64,000 bases of DNA from Hemerocallis citrina (GCA_017893485.1 CM030364.1:46401254-46465253), one strand, 5' to 3'. Shown: positions 45,447 through 56,179, numbered from the stretch's first letter. The notes: a model not told the origin generated them from the letters alone. Program-made: numbers and translations.

Positions 45447-46709
45447 TCATTAATACTATAATAAGAGAGTTGGAGTTGTATCATTTGTAGACAAACCAAC
45501 TTGATTAATCTAATCTCTACCACACAATTTTAAGTGAAAGTTATATTAACCATCCATTTACTCAATTGTTATCAATTACCATTATACCCTCAAAGTTCAA
45601 ATTTATTTATGACATAATTATTTACAAAAGTGTTACCCATATATAATAAAAGTTGGTGCCACATGGGATTACAAAAATCCAACTCTGTATCCAAATTCAT
45701 TTCAAATCCAGATCCAACTTCTCCCAAATTTTCTGATCCAAATACAAATTCCCAATCCTCCCACAAACCATAGAGCAAATTCAAATCTCCAATCCCCAAT
45801 CCTTAACAATGTCTCCATTTTGTACCCATCTTCCCTTCCTGTTCCCCTTCATCGTCCTAAAATCAACGCTTTAAAATTCACATTAAATCAACAAATTAGA
45901 GTTAACCCTATGGTTTGATACATGAACCTTGCTTTTTTGTTTTGGTTGTTGCGAGTTGATGAGATGAGAGTGGGAAGGGGATGAGGGCGGATCACAACGA
46001 TAAGCGACAAGAACATCAAGGTTTGGCGGCAGTGGCGACGATGGATCCGAGCAAAAACGGTGATCATAGTAATAACAACTTCGAGTTCGCGTTCAACTCC
46101 AGCAACTTATTCGATCGGGTTCTGCAAATCGAGATCTTCGCCGGCGCTGCTGATACCAAATCGAACGACGAGGGAGGTGCAACACCTTCTCCGATTGGGT
46201 CCGGCACTGGAAAAGGAGGATGGGTGACATTGACAAGGAAAAAAGTTGGTTTTTTATGGCTTTTCTTGAATCAGTTTTTTGTTTCTTTGTTGGGGGCTCT
46301 TCAATTGAGGATCGGTTAATGTGGTTCTGTTGATTGCATGCTAATTTATGATTATGTTACATTGGCATCGAATCAATTTTCCATGCTCTCTTAGCATATT
46401 TGGATTTGAATAAGGAAAAGTTGGGTTTTTCTTTTGTGTGTTTTGATGTGGTTGCGGTTGAGATTGTTTGATATTAAGATTGAGGTTTGAGTTTAGGGTT
46501 TATGAGTATATGTGATTTTGTGTATTATTTTGAGTTTTGGTGTTGGTTTGGGCTTGAATGGATGATTAGGGTACTGATTTGGGTTGGTTTGGTTTCCTTT
46601 GGGGAAATTAAAGGTGAGACGAATAAATTTTTAAGGTTCAGCGGGTAGGTTTGGGATTGTGATATATGCACGAGTTTAGGGTGTGCATCGCACGCATTCA
46701 GATAACTAG
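45447..46709 (+). mobile_element. Helitron (copy E) with captured LRB/POB1 exon
   Basis: Starts TCATTAATACTATAATAAG after A45446; ends with hairpin GTGCATCGCAC and AGATAACTAG (CTAG 46706-46709) before T46710. The 5' 150 bp and the 3' end match copy C (9406-12732), and here neither of the two insertions found in copy C is present. It carries the gene fragment annotated separately and intron-like DNA. No Rep/helicase, so non-autonomous. Confidence 0.78.
46041..46245 (+). pseudogene. Captured first-exon fragment of a BTB/POZ protein (LRB/POB1 type)
   Basis: Plant LRB/POB1 proteins are BTB-BACK substrate adaptors of CUL3 ubiquitin ligases, involved in phytochrome signalling. From the ATG at 46041 the frame gives 'NNFEFAFNSSNLFDRVLQIEI', matching the conserved N-terminal '[20 protein letters not shown]'-type stretch. 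After about 46177 a one-base frameshift moves the match to another frame, which reads 'FSDWVRHWKRR', corresponding to the family's 'ADWARHRKRR'. The fragment then runs into non-matching, intron-like DNA. BTB and BACK domains are absent, so no adaptor can be made. Confidence 0.72.
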
Positions 46710-46710
46710 T

Positions 46711-47419
46711 TAGGGTTGATGGAAAGCAGAGTTTTGGAATTTGGAGATGCCAAAGAGCGGGTTTGGGTTGGATCCACTAATGATCCACTAGCCACGTCCA
46801 CTAAGGATTCAGGTCAGATTAATTTCTTAATGGGTCGGCTAAAATAATTTATTAATAGGCCAGATAAAAATAATTTATTTGTTATATTGGATTCAAATTA
46901 ATTTCTTAATGGCCAGCTAAAAATAATTTATTTGTTATTTGGAGTACGCGCAAAATACGCAATATATAAGTTTAAAAAAAGTTGAGGGCTCATAAAAATG
47001 GAAAGAAGTCTGGGGCCCGAGGCGGCGGAGCCCTATAGGAGAGGCGAGAGAGGCCGCCGCCTTTCTCGGCTCTCCTATAGGGCCGGCTCTGAATGTATTA
47101 TAGGAGATATGTATTATATTCTTTGATTCTTCGCAACTTTCACTGTTGCAATCTCGCAGCTAGGAGTTTTACATTTGCTTGAACATCATGATTTAAACTC
47201 TCATCCACTGAAATTAAGTTTTTTTCTAAATAGCTAACAAATTAACCTGAACTGGCCAGAATTTACTTTGTCTGAATCGAACTATCAAGACAAAGCATAT
47301 TATTCATTCCAAAATCACAATCTTGAAAATGAGATTAGAACATATAACTAAATAACTAAAAAATCATATCTAAATAGAAAACACCTGTCAGAAAACTAAG
47401 CCAACAATAAGCAACACTA
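46711..47419. other. Intergenic with a palindromic MITE remnant
   Basis: No gene. 46990-47093 has GAGCCCTATAGGAGAG facing CTCTCCTATAGGGCCGGCTC, a hairpin resembling the GGCCGGCC-ended MITEs; left end not found. 46850-46950 repeats an AAATAATTTATTTGTTAT phrase. Confidence 0.45.
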
Positions 47420-47427
47420 GTCTGAAC

Positions 47428-47630
47428 TAGTGTTGGCCCTGAGTTCCCGGGGGCCCAAGGCGAAAGGCCTAAATAATTATTTTTGGGGTCCCTAATTACA
47501 ATATAATCTTTACACGCAAAATACGTGCTATATTTACAAGGGGAATACAAATTTGGGGCCCCTAAAACTGTAAAAACTTCGGGGGGTCTGAGGCAGCTGC
47601 CTCACCTGCCTCAAGGTGGGGCCGGCCTTG
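47428..47630. mobile_element. GGCCGGCC-ended MITE (hAT-like) with 8-bp TSD
   Basis: Ends TAGTGTTGGCCCTGAG and GGGGCCGGCCTTG, flanked by GTCTGAAC (47420-47427) and GTCTAAAC (47631-47638), one mismatch. Same family as 21521-21698. Confidence 0.75.
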
Positions 47631-47663
47631 GTCTAAACTAAGACACACACACACACACACACA

Positions 47664-47731
<68 letters not shown>

Positions 47732-47843
47732 AATTTGGGGCCCCTAAAACTGTAAGAACTTCGGGGGGTCTGAGGCAGCTGCCTCACCTGCCTCAAGGTG
47801 GGGCCGGCCTTGGTCTAAACTAAGACACACACACACACACACA

Positions 47844-47912
<69 letters not shown>
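47549..47912 (+). repeat. 182-bp tandem duplication of MITE end plus (AC)n(AT)n
   Basis: 47549-47730 and 47731-47912 are nearly identical and include the right half of the MITE, its flank, an (AC)n run and an (AT)n run. Length differences in the AT run make the second border approximate. Confidence 0.85.
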
Positions 47913-47920
<8 letters not shown>

Positions 47921-47923
<3 letters not shown>

Positions 47924-50881
47924 TCTATTATGAGCTGGTGAGCTGAGATTCTTATCGTGAGCTGGCGATCTGAATCGTTCGATCACAATCGAACACTCCA
48001 GATCATGATCCGCCCAAATAAATAGAATGGCTAACTGTGAGGGGCATTATGGTCATCTCTCTATTTTCTTTCTTCTCCTCTACTCAGCTTTTTGCAACTC
48101 CCCCAAATCGAACGACCTTCATAATCCCCCAAATCAAAAATCCCTAGCCAAATCCCGATCTCCTTACTCCACCACATCGAAACCCTAACCTCTTCACTCT
48201 CTCCGCCTTCTCACAGCCCCTTCTCCTTCCCCCGAAGCTCCTCCCCGACACGTGACTGAAGAGAGGCCCATACCGCCGCTATGCCCGTTGTCCTCCCACG
48301 ATGTCGTTCGACTTCTCGCCTTCCAGTCGCGATGCTGGACCCCGTCACGTGATGGGATCGAAGTCCCCTCCACCAGTCACTGCTCGATGCCCCCCCTCCC
48401 CCAACTTCACTTCTGTTATATCCAGTTCAACTATTATGCTGCTATTCAGTTCTTCTATTTTACACTTTCTGCTATGTGTAGGTTGGGTATATTAAGAAGT
48501 TGTTTTTTAATATAGTAACAGTCATCAACTCGTTAAGTTAGCACATACAATGTCATTCTTAACTTACTTAGTCCAAGTATGTATAAATTACTATAAATTA
48601 TCCCCTGCTGGAGCTTCTTTTAAATTTCTAATAGATGCATCTTTTAGTGTTGTCCTAAACTCACAATAAGAAAAAAAAGGATTTTATTTGCTATACTCTG
48701 AAGTTTTGGTAACACTTTGTTGTTGTAGTTGTTGTTGTTGTAGGTCTATAAAAGGAATCAATTTTTAAGTGAAGGAGAGATGCCATACTTGGTAAGACTT
48801 TATGGGTATTAGTATCTTTCATGTTAAGAGTATTCTAAGAAATCTTTTTAGTGAATGTCTTATAGTACTAGCTAAACAAGATGTCTAGTTATTGAGGTTC
48901 AGACATTTCGGCCAAATCCTTGTACTCTGAAATTTCTCTTCTGCATATTTTTCATTATAAGAAAAGGTTTGGTTAGCAAATAATGATATTCTCATAGATA
49001 TAATACATTCATGTATTTAGATTATTGATCAAGCTTCCTATAAAATTTTGAATGTTTTGTAAATGCATTGCTATTGTTGTAGTTCAGTAATCTAATTCAT
49101 GTATCTGATTCTTGTGAGATCTACTACCATCTTACATCTTAGTTTCTTGTTCTTGTTTCCAGATGAATATAGAAGAGAACGATCATCACTTGCATCTTCA
49201 ATGGAAGGAGCAGATCATCCCATTGAGCCCTATTTCGAAATTATCATCCCAGAGATAAATGATATAATGTTTGGGCAAACTTTATGATTCACCTCCAGAT
49301 TTGTTTCTGACCGGAGGGAAAAGTTCAAATTGCAATACTGCATAAAACTTCAGCTATTCCAATTCAATGATGCAGCTGAAAATCTGGAGTGTTATGCAGA
49401 TATATAACTACAGCTGCATCATTGAATTGGAACAGCTGAAGTTTTATGCAGTATTGAAATTTGAACTTTTCCCTCCAGCCAGAAACAATTCTGGAGGTGA
49501 ATCATATAGGTTGCCCAAACATTATATCATTTATCTCTGGGATGACAATTTCGAAATAGGGCTCAATGGGATGATCTGCTCCTTCCATTGAAGATGCAAA
49601 TGATGATCGTTCTTTGCTATATTCATCTGGAAACAAGAACAAGAAACTAAGATGTAAGATGGTAGTAGATCTCACAAGAATCATATATATGAATTAGATT
49701 ACTGAACTACAACAATAGCAATGCATTTACAAAACTTTCAAAATTTTATAGGAAGCATGATCAATAATCTAAATACATGAATGCATTATATCTATGAGAA
49801 TATCATTATTTGCTAACCAAACCTTTTCTTATAATGAAAAATATGCAGAAGAAAATTTTAAGAGTAAAAGGATTTGGCCGAAATGTCTGAACCTCAATAA
49901 CTAGACATCTTGTTCAGCTAGTACTATAAGACATTCACTAAAAAGATTTATTAGAATACTCTTAACATGAAAGATACTAATACCCATATAGTCTTACCAA
50001 GTATGGCTTCTCTCCTTCACTTAAAAATTGATTCCTTTTATAGGCCTACGACGACGACAACAACAACAACAAAGTGTTACCAAAACTTCAGAGTATAGCA
50101 AATAAAATCCTTTTTTCCACTTATTGTGAGTTTAGGAAAACACTAAAAGATGCATATATTAGAAATTTAAAAGAAGCTCCAGCATGGGATAATTTGTAGT
50201 GAGCTATACATACTTGGACTAAGTAAGTTAAGAATGACATGGTATGTGCTAACTTAACGAGTTAATGACTGTTAATATATTAACAAACAACTTCTTAATA
50301 TACACAACCTACACATATAAGAAAGTGTAAAATAGAAGAACTAAATAGCAACATAATAGCTAAACTGGATATAACATAAGTGAAGTTGGGGGGGGGGGGG
50401 GGGGGGGGGGTTCGAGCGGTGACTGGAGGAGGGGACTTCGATCACGTCACGCGCGGGGTCCAGCATCGCGACTGGAGGGCAAGAAGTCAAACGACGTCGC
50501 GGGAGGACAACGGGCGTAGCGACGGTATGGGCCTCTCTTTAGTCACGCGGCGGGGAGGAGCTTCGGGGGCAGGGGAAGGGGCTGTGAGAAGGCGGAAAGA
50601 GTGAGAGGAGGTTAGGGTTTTGATTTGGGGGAGTAAGGAGATCGGGATTTGGCTAGGGATTTTTGATTTGGGGGATTATGGAGGCCGTTCGATTTGGGGG
50701 AGTTGAAAAAAGCTGAGTAGAGGAGAAGATAGAAAATGGAGAGATGACCAAAATGCCCCCTCATAGTTAGCCATTCTATTGATTTGGGTGGATCATGATC
50801 TGGAGCGTTCGATTGTGATCGAACGGTTCAGATTGCCAGCTCACGATAAGAATCTCAGCTCACCAACTCATAATAGACCGA
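47921..50881. mobile_element. Giant foldback element: 1.46-kb inverted arms, 32-nt spacer
   Basis: The left arm 47921-49378 and right arm 49411-50881 are reverse complements with scattered substitutions and small indels, including a G-run at 50389-50410 facing a shorter C-run near 48390. The spacer is 49379-49410. Both outer ends lie in (AT)n DNA, so the TSD cannot be read. Each arm holds exon-like segments (see findings), suggesting gene capture as in MULE-derived foldbacks. No transposase. The transcript would form a very long hairpin RNA. Confidence 0.85.
48733..49287 (+). pseudogene. Captured exon-like fragments in the foldback arm
   Basis: A TTGTTGTAG acceptor-like stretch precedes an exon-like segment of about 48 nt (48743-48790) followed by GTAAGAC. 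A second segment (about 49163-49287) follows TTCTTGTTTCCAG and encodes '..RRERSSLASSMEGADHP..', with a mirrored, slightly diverged copy in the right arm (49502-49627, minus). Frames of the two segments do not join without a stop. I do not recognise the source gene. Confidence 0.4.
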
Positions 50882-50908
50882 CTATATATATATATATATA
50901 TATATATA

Positions 50909-51528
50909 TGATATGGCTAAAAATGGGATTAAATCGGGACCGTTCACATTGGACACGAATCTTAAAGCTCAGGGGTAAAACGGTAATTTCGCATTGAAAT
51001 GGGTCTGAAGCGGGTACTGGGTCTCCTTCTCACAGATCCAATAACCCGCAAACGGACCCACCTCAACTGGGTACGGGTCCCGACCCGATACAAACCCAGT
51101 CCAACAAGAGGAAATCAGGGTCACTGATTTGACTAAATCAAAGGGCCTGATTTGCAATTATCCTCTCACCGGGGAATTAGGGATTAGTTTCCTAAACTAA
51201 TTGTGAGGATTTTGCTCCTAACTGTTAGACAGGAAATCAAGCCCCTAATTTTACTCCCATGGCGACTATAAATACCCCCCACCCATCTCCATTAAGAGGT
51301 AATCAATACTTTTCAATAAAAAGCTCTTTCTTAATCATATCACTGGTTACTGACAAGAGCGTCGGAGGGTGCATCGCCGGGACCAAACCCGGTGTCTCGC
51401 ACTTCCTTGCAGGTGAACGGTGGGAGTCAGCGGCCCAACTCCGGCGAACAGGTTCGGATCTGCTATTCAGGTTTCTCGCGAACCCACAAATTCATCTGTT
51501 TACCCCAACTCCGAAATCAGCGGTAACA
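50909..51528 (+). repeat. 5' LTR of the young gag-only element
   Basis: Contains a TATA box TATAAATA at 51267-51274 and AATAAA at 51315-51320, about 45 bp downstream, which delimit U3 and R. Ends GCGGTAACA. Confidence 0.93.
51267..51320 (+). promoter_or_regulatory. LTR promoter TATA box and polyadenylation signal
   Basis: TATAAATA (51267-51274) followed by AATAAA (51315-51320). The same pair is present in the 3' LTR near 58235 and 58283. Confidence 0.7.
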
Positions 51529-51530
51529 GA

Positions 51531-51549
51531 TTGGCGCCGTCTGTGGGAA
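51531..51549 (+). promoter_or_regulatory. Primer-binding region
   Basis: TTGGCGCCGTCTGTGGGAA begins two bases after the 5' LTR, the usual position and sequence style of plant Gypsy PBS regions. The cognate tRNA was not determined. Confidence 0.7.
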
Positions 51550-51601
51550 ACCATACGAATAGCTGCCTCTCCTCTTCCCGTCGACTAGCTCTTCTCCAGC
51601 C

Positions 51602-53368
51602 ATGCCTCCCAGAAAGGTCAGATCTAGAGGGTCCAATCGTGCACCCAACCCCGCGGACCAGCAAGAAGTCCCTGTCCATCCCTCTCAACAACTGGGGGGG
51701 CTCCCTCTGCCCGCCGAGGACCGTGTCCAGCAGGACCAACCTCCTCTTCTGAACCAGCAACCCCCGAATGGTCCCGATCCACAGAGGCAAAAACAACCTC
51801 TCCATCAAGACCGCGTATCGGTACACAACGCCTCTACAGACTCTTACGCCTCCCACAGTCCTCAGGCCCCCGACCTTCGAAATACTATTCTCAACCGGCA
51901 GGAGGATGAGGATCTCCGCTGCCATCTGGACGAAAAGCGGTCCCGAGAGGGAGCCTCCCGCCTACAACGTCCAGATGAGCGGAATCCTCACCACCGCGAG
52001 TATAGAAGGTCTCCTACCAGGAGAGGACGGAGAGAGTCACCCGAGCATCACAGGAGGAGGCCCCGCTCTCCTACCGGTCGGCGTCAGCCGAGGAATAATG
52101 AGGCGCCCATCACTCGCGCCGAGTTCCTGCAGTTCCAAGCCACGGTGTTGCAGGCTCTTAACCTCCGACCCAACAACAATGACGCCCAAAGGGTCCCTTC
52201 GCCCCAACATGTTCCCAGTCCTCGCCGAAGGTCTGCCTCTCCTCCGCCAGCTCCTAACCACCAGGAGCATGATCTTAGCCCTCGCCGCTCCCGGGACGAC
52301 CAACGTCGTAGCCCCGGCTCTCCCTCCTACGAAGACGAGTCCAGAGGCTCGTTCGACTACCGCGGGAGGGATGATGCCCTACGCCGCCGTCTCCATGAGG
52401 TGGAGAGGCGAATCGGTCGGATCCACGAGGGGGAGGGGTCGAACAGCAGAACCATCCGTCCGAGCAGACCCCCTTTCTCTCGGACCATCATGGAGGCTCC
52501 CATCCCGAGGGGATTCAAGCCTCCGCAGTTTGAAACCTATTCGGGGGAGTCAGACCCCGTCGACCACATTGAGAGCTTCAAGACCCTCTTGCTCATCCAT
52601 CAGGCTTCGGACGCCTTACTTTGCAAGGCCTTCCCCGCCACCCTGAAGGAATCGGCCAGGGAATGGTACTCCCGTCTTCCTCCCTCTTCCATCTTTTCCT
52701 TCGAGCAGTTCGAAACGCTTTTCATCACCTACTTCGTAAGCAGCAGGCACACGGAGAAGACCAGCATCTCCCTCCTCCGGCTCAGGCAAGAGAAAGGTGA
52801 GAAATTGAGAGACTATGTGAAGAGGTTCACTGCGGAGGTCAGGTCCATAGCTTCCCTCGACCAATCCGTCGTAACAGCCGCCTTCCAGTCCAACGTCTTC
52901 AACTCCAGCCTCCGCTCCTCTCTTGCTAAGAAGACTCCACAGAACTTTGCCGACCTCCTTTTTAGGTGTGACAAGTACATTCGTGCCGAAGAGGCCGCCT
53001 ACCTTCCAAGCTTCGGAGGGTCTACCTCAGGGACGAAACGAATGCTGACCGAAGAAGAAGAGGCTAAGAAGCTTCAGAAGGACGGCAATGGCCAGCGTCG
53101 CCCGACTCAGTTTGAGAAGTTCACCCCCCTCGTTGCCAATATATCAGAAGTTCTTATGGAAGTGGACAAGGAAGGACTACTCCGTGCTCCTCCGAGAATG
53201 AATACGCCTGGTAAAAGGAGGAACAAGGATAAGTGGTGCCGCTTTCACAGGGACCACGGTCACGACACGGACGACTGTCGGGCTCTCAAGGAGGAGATCG
53301 AAGAACTCATACAGCGGGGGCACCTGATCAAGTTCGTCCGAAAAGAGGGGGCCGAGCTTCCCCCCTGA
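51602..53368 (+). CDS. gag: Gag polyprotein of the gag-only Gypsy element, 588 aa
   Basis: Intact ORF starting at the first ATG after the PBS. Gag proteins assemble into cytoplasmic particles around element RNA. Residues 1-290 are basic and rich in Pro, Arg and Ser with many RR and SP pairs, suggestive of nucleic-acid binding. Residues about 297-430 form the Retrotrans_gag core ('GESDPVDHIESFKTLLL', 'LLCKAFPATLKESAREWYSRL', 'SLLRLRQEKGEKLRDYVKRF'). Near residues 545-560 is a zinc-binding motif of CX2HX4HX4C form ('CRFHRDHGHDTDDC'), a variant of the CCHC knuckle, followed by a conserved 'LKEEIEELIQRGHL' helix. No protease or pol follows. Intactness and the homologous gag at 28219 suggest selection or recent activity. 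Confidence 0.9.
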   Translation: MPPRKVRSRGSNRAPNPADQQEVPVHPSQQLGGLPLPAEDRVQQDQPPLLNQQPPNGPDPQRQKQPLHQDRVSVHNASTDSYASHSPQAPDLRNTILNRQEDEDLRCHLDEKRSREGASRLQRPDERNPHHREYRRSPTRRGRRESPEHHRRRPRSPTGRRQPRNNEAPITRAEFLQFQATVLQALNLRPNNNDAQRVPSPQHVPSPRRRSASPPPAPNHQEHDLSPRRSRDDQRRSPGSPSYEDESRGSFDYRGRDDALRRRLHEVERRIGRIHEGEGSNSRTIRPSRPPFSRTIMEAPIPRGFKPPQFETYSGESDPVDHIESFKTLLLIHQASDALLCKAFPATLKESAREWYSRLPPSSIFSFEQFETLFITYFVSSRHTEKTSISLLRLRQEKGEKLRDYVKRFTAEVRSIASLDQSVVTAAFQSNVFNSSLRSSLAKKTPQNFADLLFRCDKYIRAEEAAYLPSFGGSTSGTKRMLTEEEEAKKLQKDGNGQRRPTQFEKFTPLVANISEVLMEVDKEGLLRAPPRMNTPGKRRNKDKWCRFHRDHGHDTDDCRALKEEIEELIQRGHLIKFVRKEGAELPP

Positions 53369-53688
53369 GGAGCCTACAAACGAACCGAAGGGCCCGCCAA
53401 GCTTTAAGACTCAGAATCTCCCAGCTCCTCCCAAGAGGTCTTCACCTTATTGTAGAAGTAGGACCCTGATTTTCAATAAGGCCGATGCTTGTAACCCGGC
53501 CGATAGCATGTAATAATGGCTCGCCCTATTGAAGCGGCCACTTAGTTTATTCCAAACTTTACATCTTTTTCATTGAAAGTTATTTCTCCTGCCTCTCTCT
53601 CTCTTCGAGTCACGACTCTCTTAAATGGTGGGTTCGGAGTCCAGCTTCTTCTACATGGCTGCTCCCACAACCGTTGAACACCTCTACC
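53369..53688 (+). other. Post-gag linker, no pol
   Basis: Where protease and RT would be expected there are only short stop-filled stretches before the tandem repeats. Similar linker text occurs after gag in the old element (29650-30010). Confidence 0.65.
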
Positions 53689-54140
53689 GATGGTTCGGAG
53701 TCCAACACTTGGTTCGATTCTGCTTCGCAAGCTCGCTCTTAAGCGAGTTAGAAGTGGTTCGCCATTCGGAATTGCTCCCACAACCGTTGAACAAACCAAA
53801 CGATGGTTCGGAGTCCAACACTTGGTTCGATTCTGCTTCGCAAGCTCGCTCTTAAGCGAGTTAGAAGTGGTTCGCCATTCGGAATTGCTCCCACAACCGT
53901 TGAACAAACCAAACGATGGTTCGGAGTCCAACACTTGGTTCGATTCTGCTTCGCAAGCTCGCTCTTAAGCGAGTTAGAAGTGGTTCGCCATTCGGAATTG
54001 CTCCCACAACCGTTGAACAAACCAAACGATGGTTCGGAGTCCAACACTTGGCACGATTCCTCTTTGAATAACCTGCTATTCAGCGGGTTAGAAGTGGTTC
54101 GCCATTCGGAACTGCTCCTACAACCGTTGATTCTCTACTT
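53689..54140 (+). repeat. 113-bp tandem repeat, at least four starts
   Basis: Unit starts at 53689, 53802, 53915 and 54028; the middle units are nearly identical. It contains GATGGTTCGGAGTCCAAC and the inverted pair CTCGCTCTTAAGCGAG. The period is not a multiple of three, so successive copies change frame. Confidence 0.92.
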
Positions 54141-54149
54141 AAATAACGA

Positions 54150-54450
54150 GTTCGGAGCTCACCACTCTCTCCTAGAGTGGCTCCTCAAACTTGTCTCACA
54201 ACTTGCTCTCTTCCAGAGCCAATCTCTTCACTCCACCCGCCTCCGAAGCGGACCTCTTCTCAACGGGTTCGGAGCTCACAACTCTTTCCTAGAGTTCCTC
54301 CTCACACTCGTCTCACAAATGGCTCTCTCCCAGAGCCGAGCTCTTTACTCCACCCGCCTCCAAAGCGGACCTCATCTCGACGAGTTCGAAGCACAACTCT
54401 CTCCTAGAGTTTCTCCTCACACTCGTCTCCCAAATGGCTCTCTTCTAAAG
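54150..54450 (+). repeat. Tandem repeat of about 120 bp, three copies
   Basis: Built on GAGTTCGGAGCTCACAACTC and CTCCTCACACTCGTCTC; counterpart of the 120-bp array at 30558-31040. Another pair of such units is at 55229-55420. Confidence 0.8.
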
Positions 54451-54769
54451 CCAAGTTCTTCGCTCTGCTCACCTCAAAGGATGGGTCTTCCCATGGCTCT
54501 TACGTAGGTCTTCCCAGCACAGCTTCTCCGTCCCTAGGAGTGGAGCTTCTCTTCCAAAATCCCCAAAACCAAAACTCTCCTCAACTTCATGAAGACAAGG
54601 ATGTTGCGGGGCTATTTTGACCATGAAGGAGGGTGATTCTTCATCCCACTCCTAAAGAGAAATTGTAGATGTTCGAGTTAGCTTCGAAACAAGGGGTCGC
54701 ACGCCCCAAGCCGACCTCCGTAGCACCGGGAACACCAAGAGGAATTTTACAGGAAAAATTGGGGTTCAG

Positions 54770-55228
54770 CACCAGCTGCCGAGCGTTCTTGGCACCGACC
54801 ATTTTACGGGCTTGAGTTCGGCACCTGCGCTGAGCGTTCTTGCCACCGACCGTATTACGGGCTTGAGTTCGGCAGTCAAGACCACCAAAAAATCAACAAG
54901 TCTCAAACCTCGGCACAAGCTGCCGAGCGTTCTTGACACCGACCATATTACGGGCTTGAGTTCGGCACCCGCGCCGAGCGTTCTTGCCACCGACCGTATT
55001 ACGGGCTTGAGTTCGGCAGTCAAGACCACCAAAAAATCAACAAGTCTCAAACCTCGGCACAAGCTGCCGAGCGTTCTTGACACCGACCGTATTACGGGCT
55101 TGAGTTCGGCACCCGCGCCGAGCGTTCTTGCCACCGACCGTATTACGGGCTTGAGTTCGGCAGTCAAGACCACCAAAAAATCAACAAGTCTCAAACTTCG
55201 GCACCAGCTGCCGAGCATTCTTGACAAC
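54770..55228 (+). repeat. 144-bp tandem repeat, about three copies
   Basis: Marker GGCAGTCAAGACCACC at about 54871, 55015 and 55159. Each unit contains ACCGACCGTATTACGGGC (inverted CCGTA/TACGG) and TTCGGCACC..GCCGAGCG. The period is divisible by three, leaving a 200-codon frame open. Confidence 0.9.
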
Positions 55229-55719
55229 GAGTTCGGAGCTCGCAACTCTCTCCTAGGGTTCCTCCTCACACTCGTCTCCCGAATGGCTCTCTCCCAGAAT
55301 CAAGCCCTTTGCTCCGCTCGCCTCCGAAGCGGACCTCTTCTCAACGAGTTCGGAGCTCGCAACTCTCTCCTAGAGTTCCTCCTCACACTCGTCTCACAAA
55401 CGGCTCTCTTCTAGATCCAAGCTCTTCGCTCTGCTCACAGGATGGGTCTTCCTAGCACAAGGGTCTTCCTAGCGCAGCTTCTCCGTCCCTAGGAGTGGAG
55501 CTCCTCTTCCAAAATCCCCAAAACAAAAAACATTCCCCAACTTCATGAAGACCAGGATGTTGCGGGGCTATTTTGGCCATGAAGGAGGGTGAATCTTCAT
55601 CCCACTCCTAAAGAGAAATTGTAGATCTTCGAATTAGCTTCGAAACAAAGGGTCGCATGCCCCGAGCTGACCTCCGTAGCACCGGGAATATCAAGAAGAA
55701 CTCTGCAGGGAAAATTGGA

Positions 55720-56130
55720 GTTCGGCACCCGCTGCCGAGCGTTCTTGCCACCGACCGTTTTACGGGCTTGAGTTCGGCACAGTTGAGTTCGGCACCAGCT
55801 GCCGAGCGTTCCTGCCACCGTCCGTTTTACGGGCTTGAGTTCGGCTCCAGTTGAGTTCGGCACCCGCTGCCGAGCGTTCTTGCCACCGACCGTTTTACGG
55901 GCTTGAGTTCGGCACAGTTGAGTTCGGCACCAGCTGCCGAGCGTTCCTGACACCGACCGTTTTACGGGCTTGAGTTCGACTCTAGTTGAGTTCGGCACCC
56001 GCTGCCGAGCGTTCTTGCCACCGACCGTTTTACGGGCTTGAGTTCGGCACAGTTGAGTTCGGCACCAGCTGCCGAGCGTTCCTGACACCGACCGTTTTAC
56101 GGGCTTGAGTTCGGCACCAGCCGCCGAACG
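55720..56130 (+). repeat. Tandem repeat of about 65-69 bp, six copies in dimers
   Basis: Units GAGTTCGGCACC(A/C)GCTGCCGAGCG..GACCGTTTTACGGGCTT alternate between two variants, giving a dimer of about 134 bp. Shares its core with the 144-bp array. Confidence 0.85.
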
Positions 56131-56179
56131 CTCTCAGCACAACACACAAAACAAAAAAAAAGGGAAGGGAAACGGGCCG

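Noticed and set aside
51768..52646. 292-aa frame overlapping gag
   Set aside because: Alternate-frame shadow of the Arg/Pro/Ser-rich part of gag; it ends within the conserved core region.
54766..56088. Long repeat-encoded frames on both strands at 54766-56088
   Set aside because: Products of tandem repeats with periods divisible by three or of repeated dimers; no evidence of coding.
53689..56130. CRISPR-like array
   Set aside because: Repeats are contiguous tandem units without unique spacers, in a plant retrotransposon.
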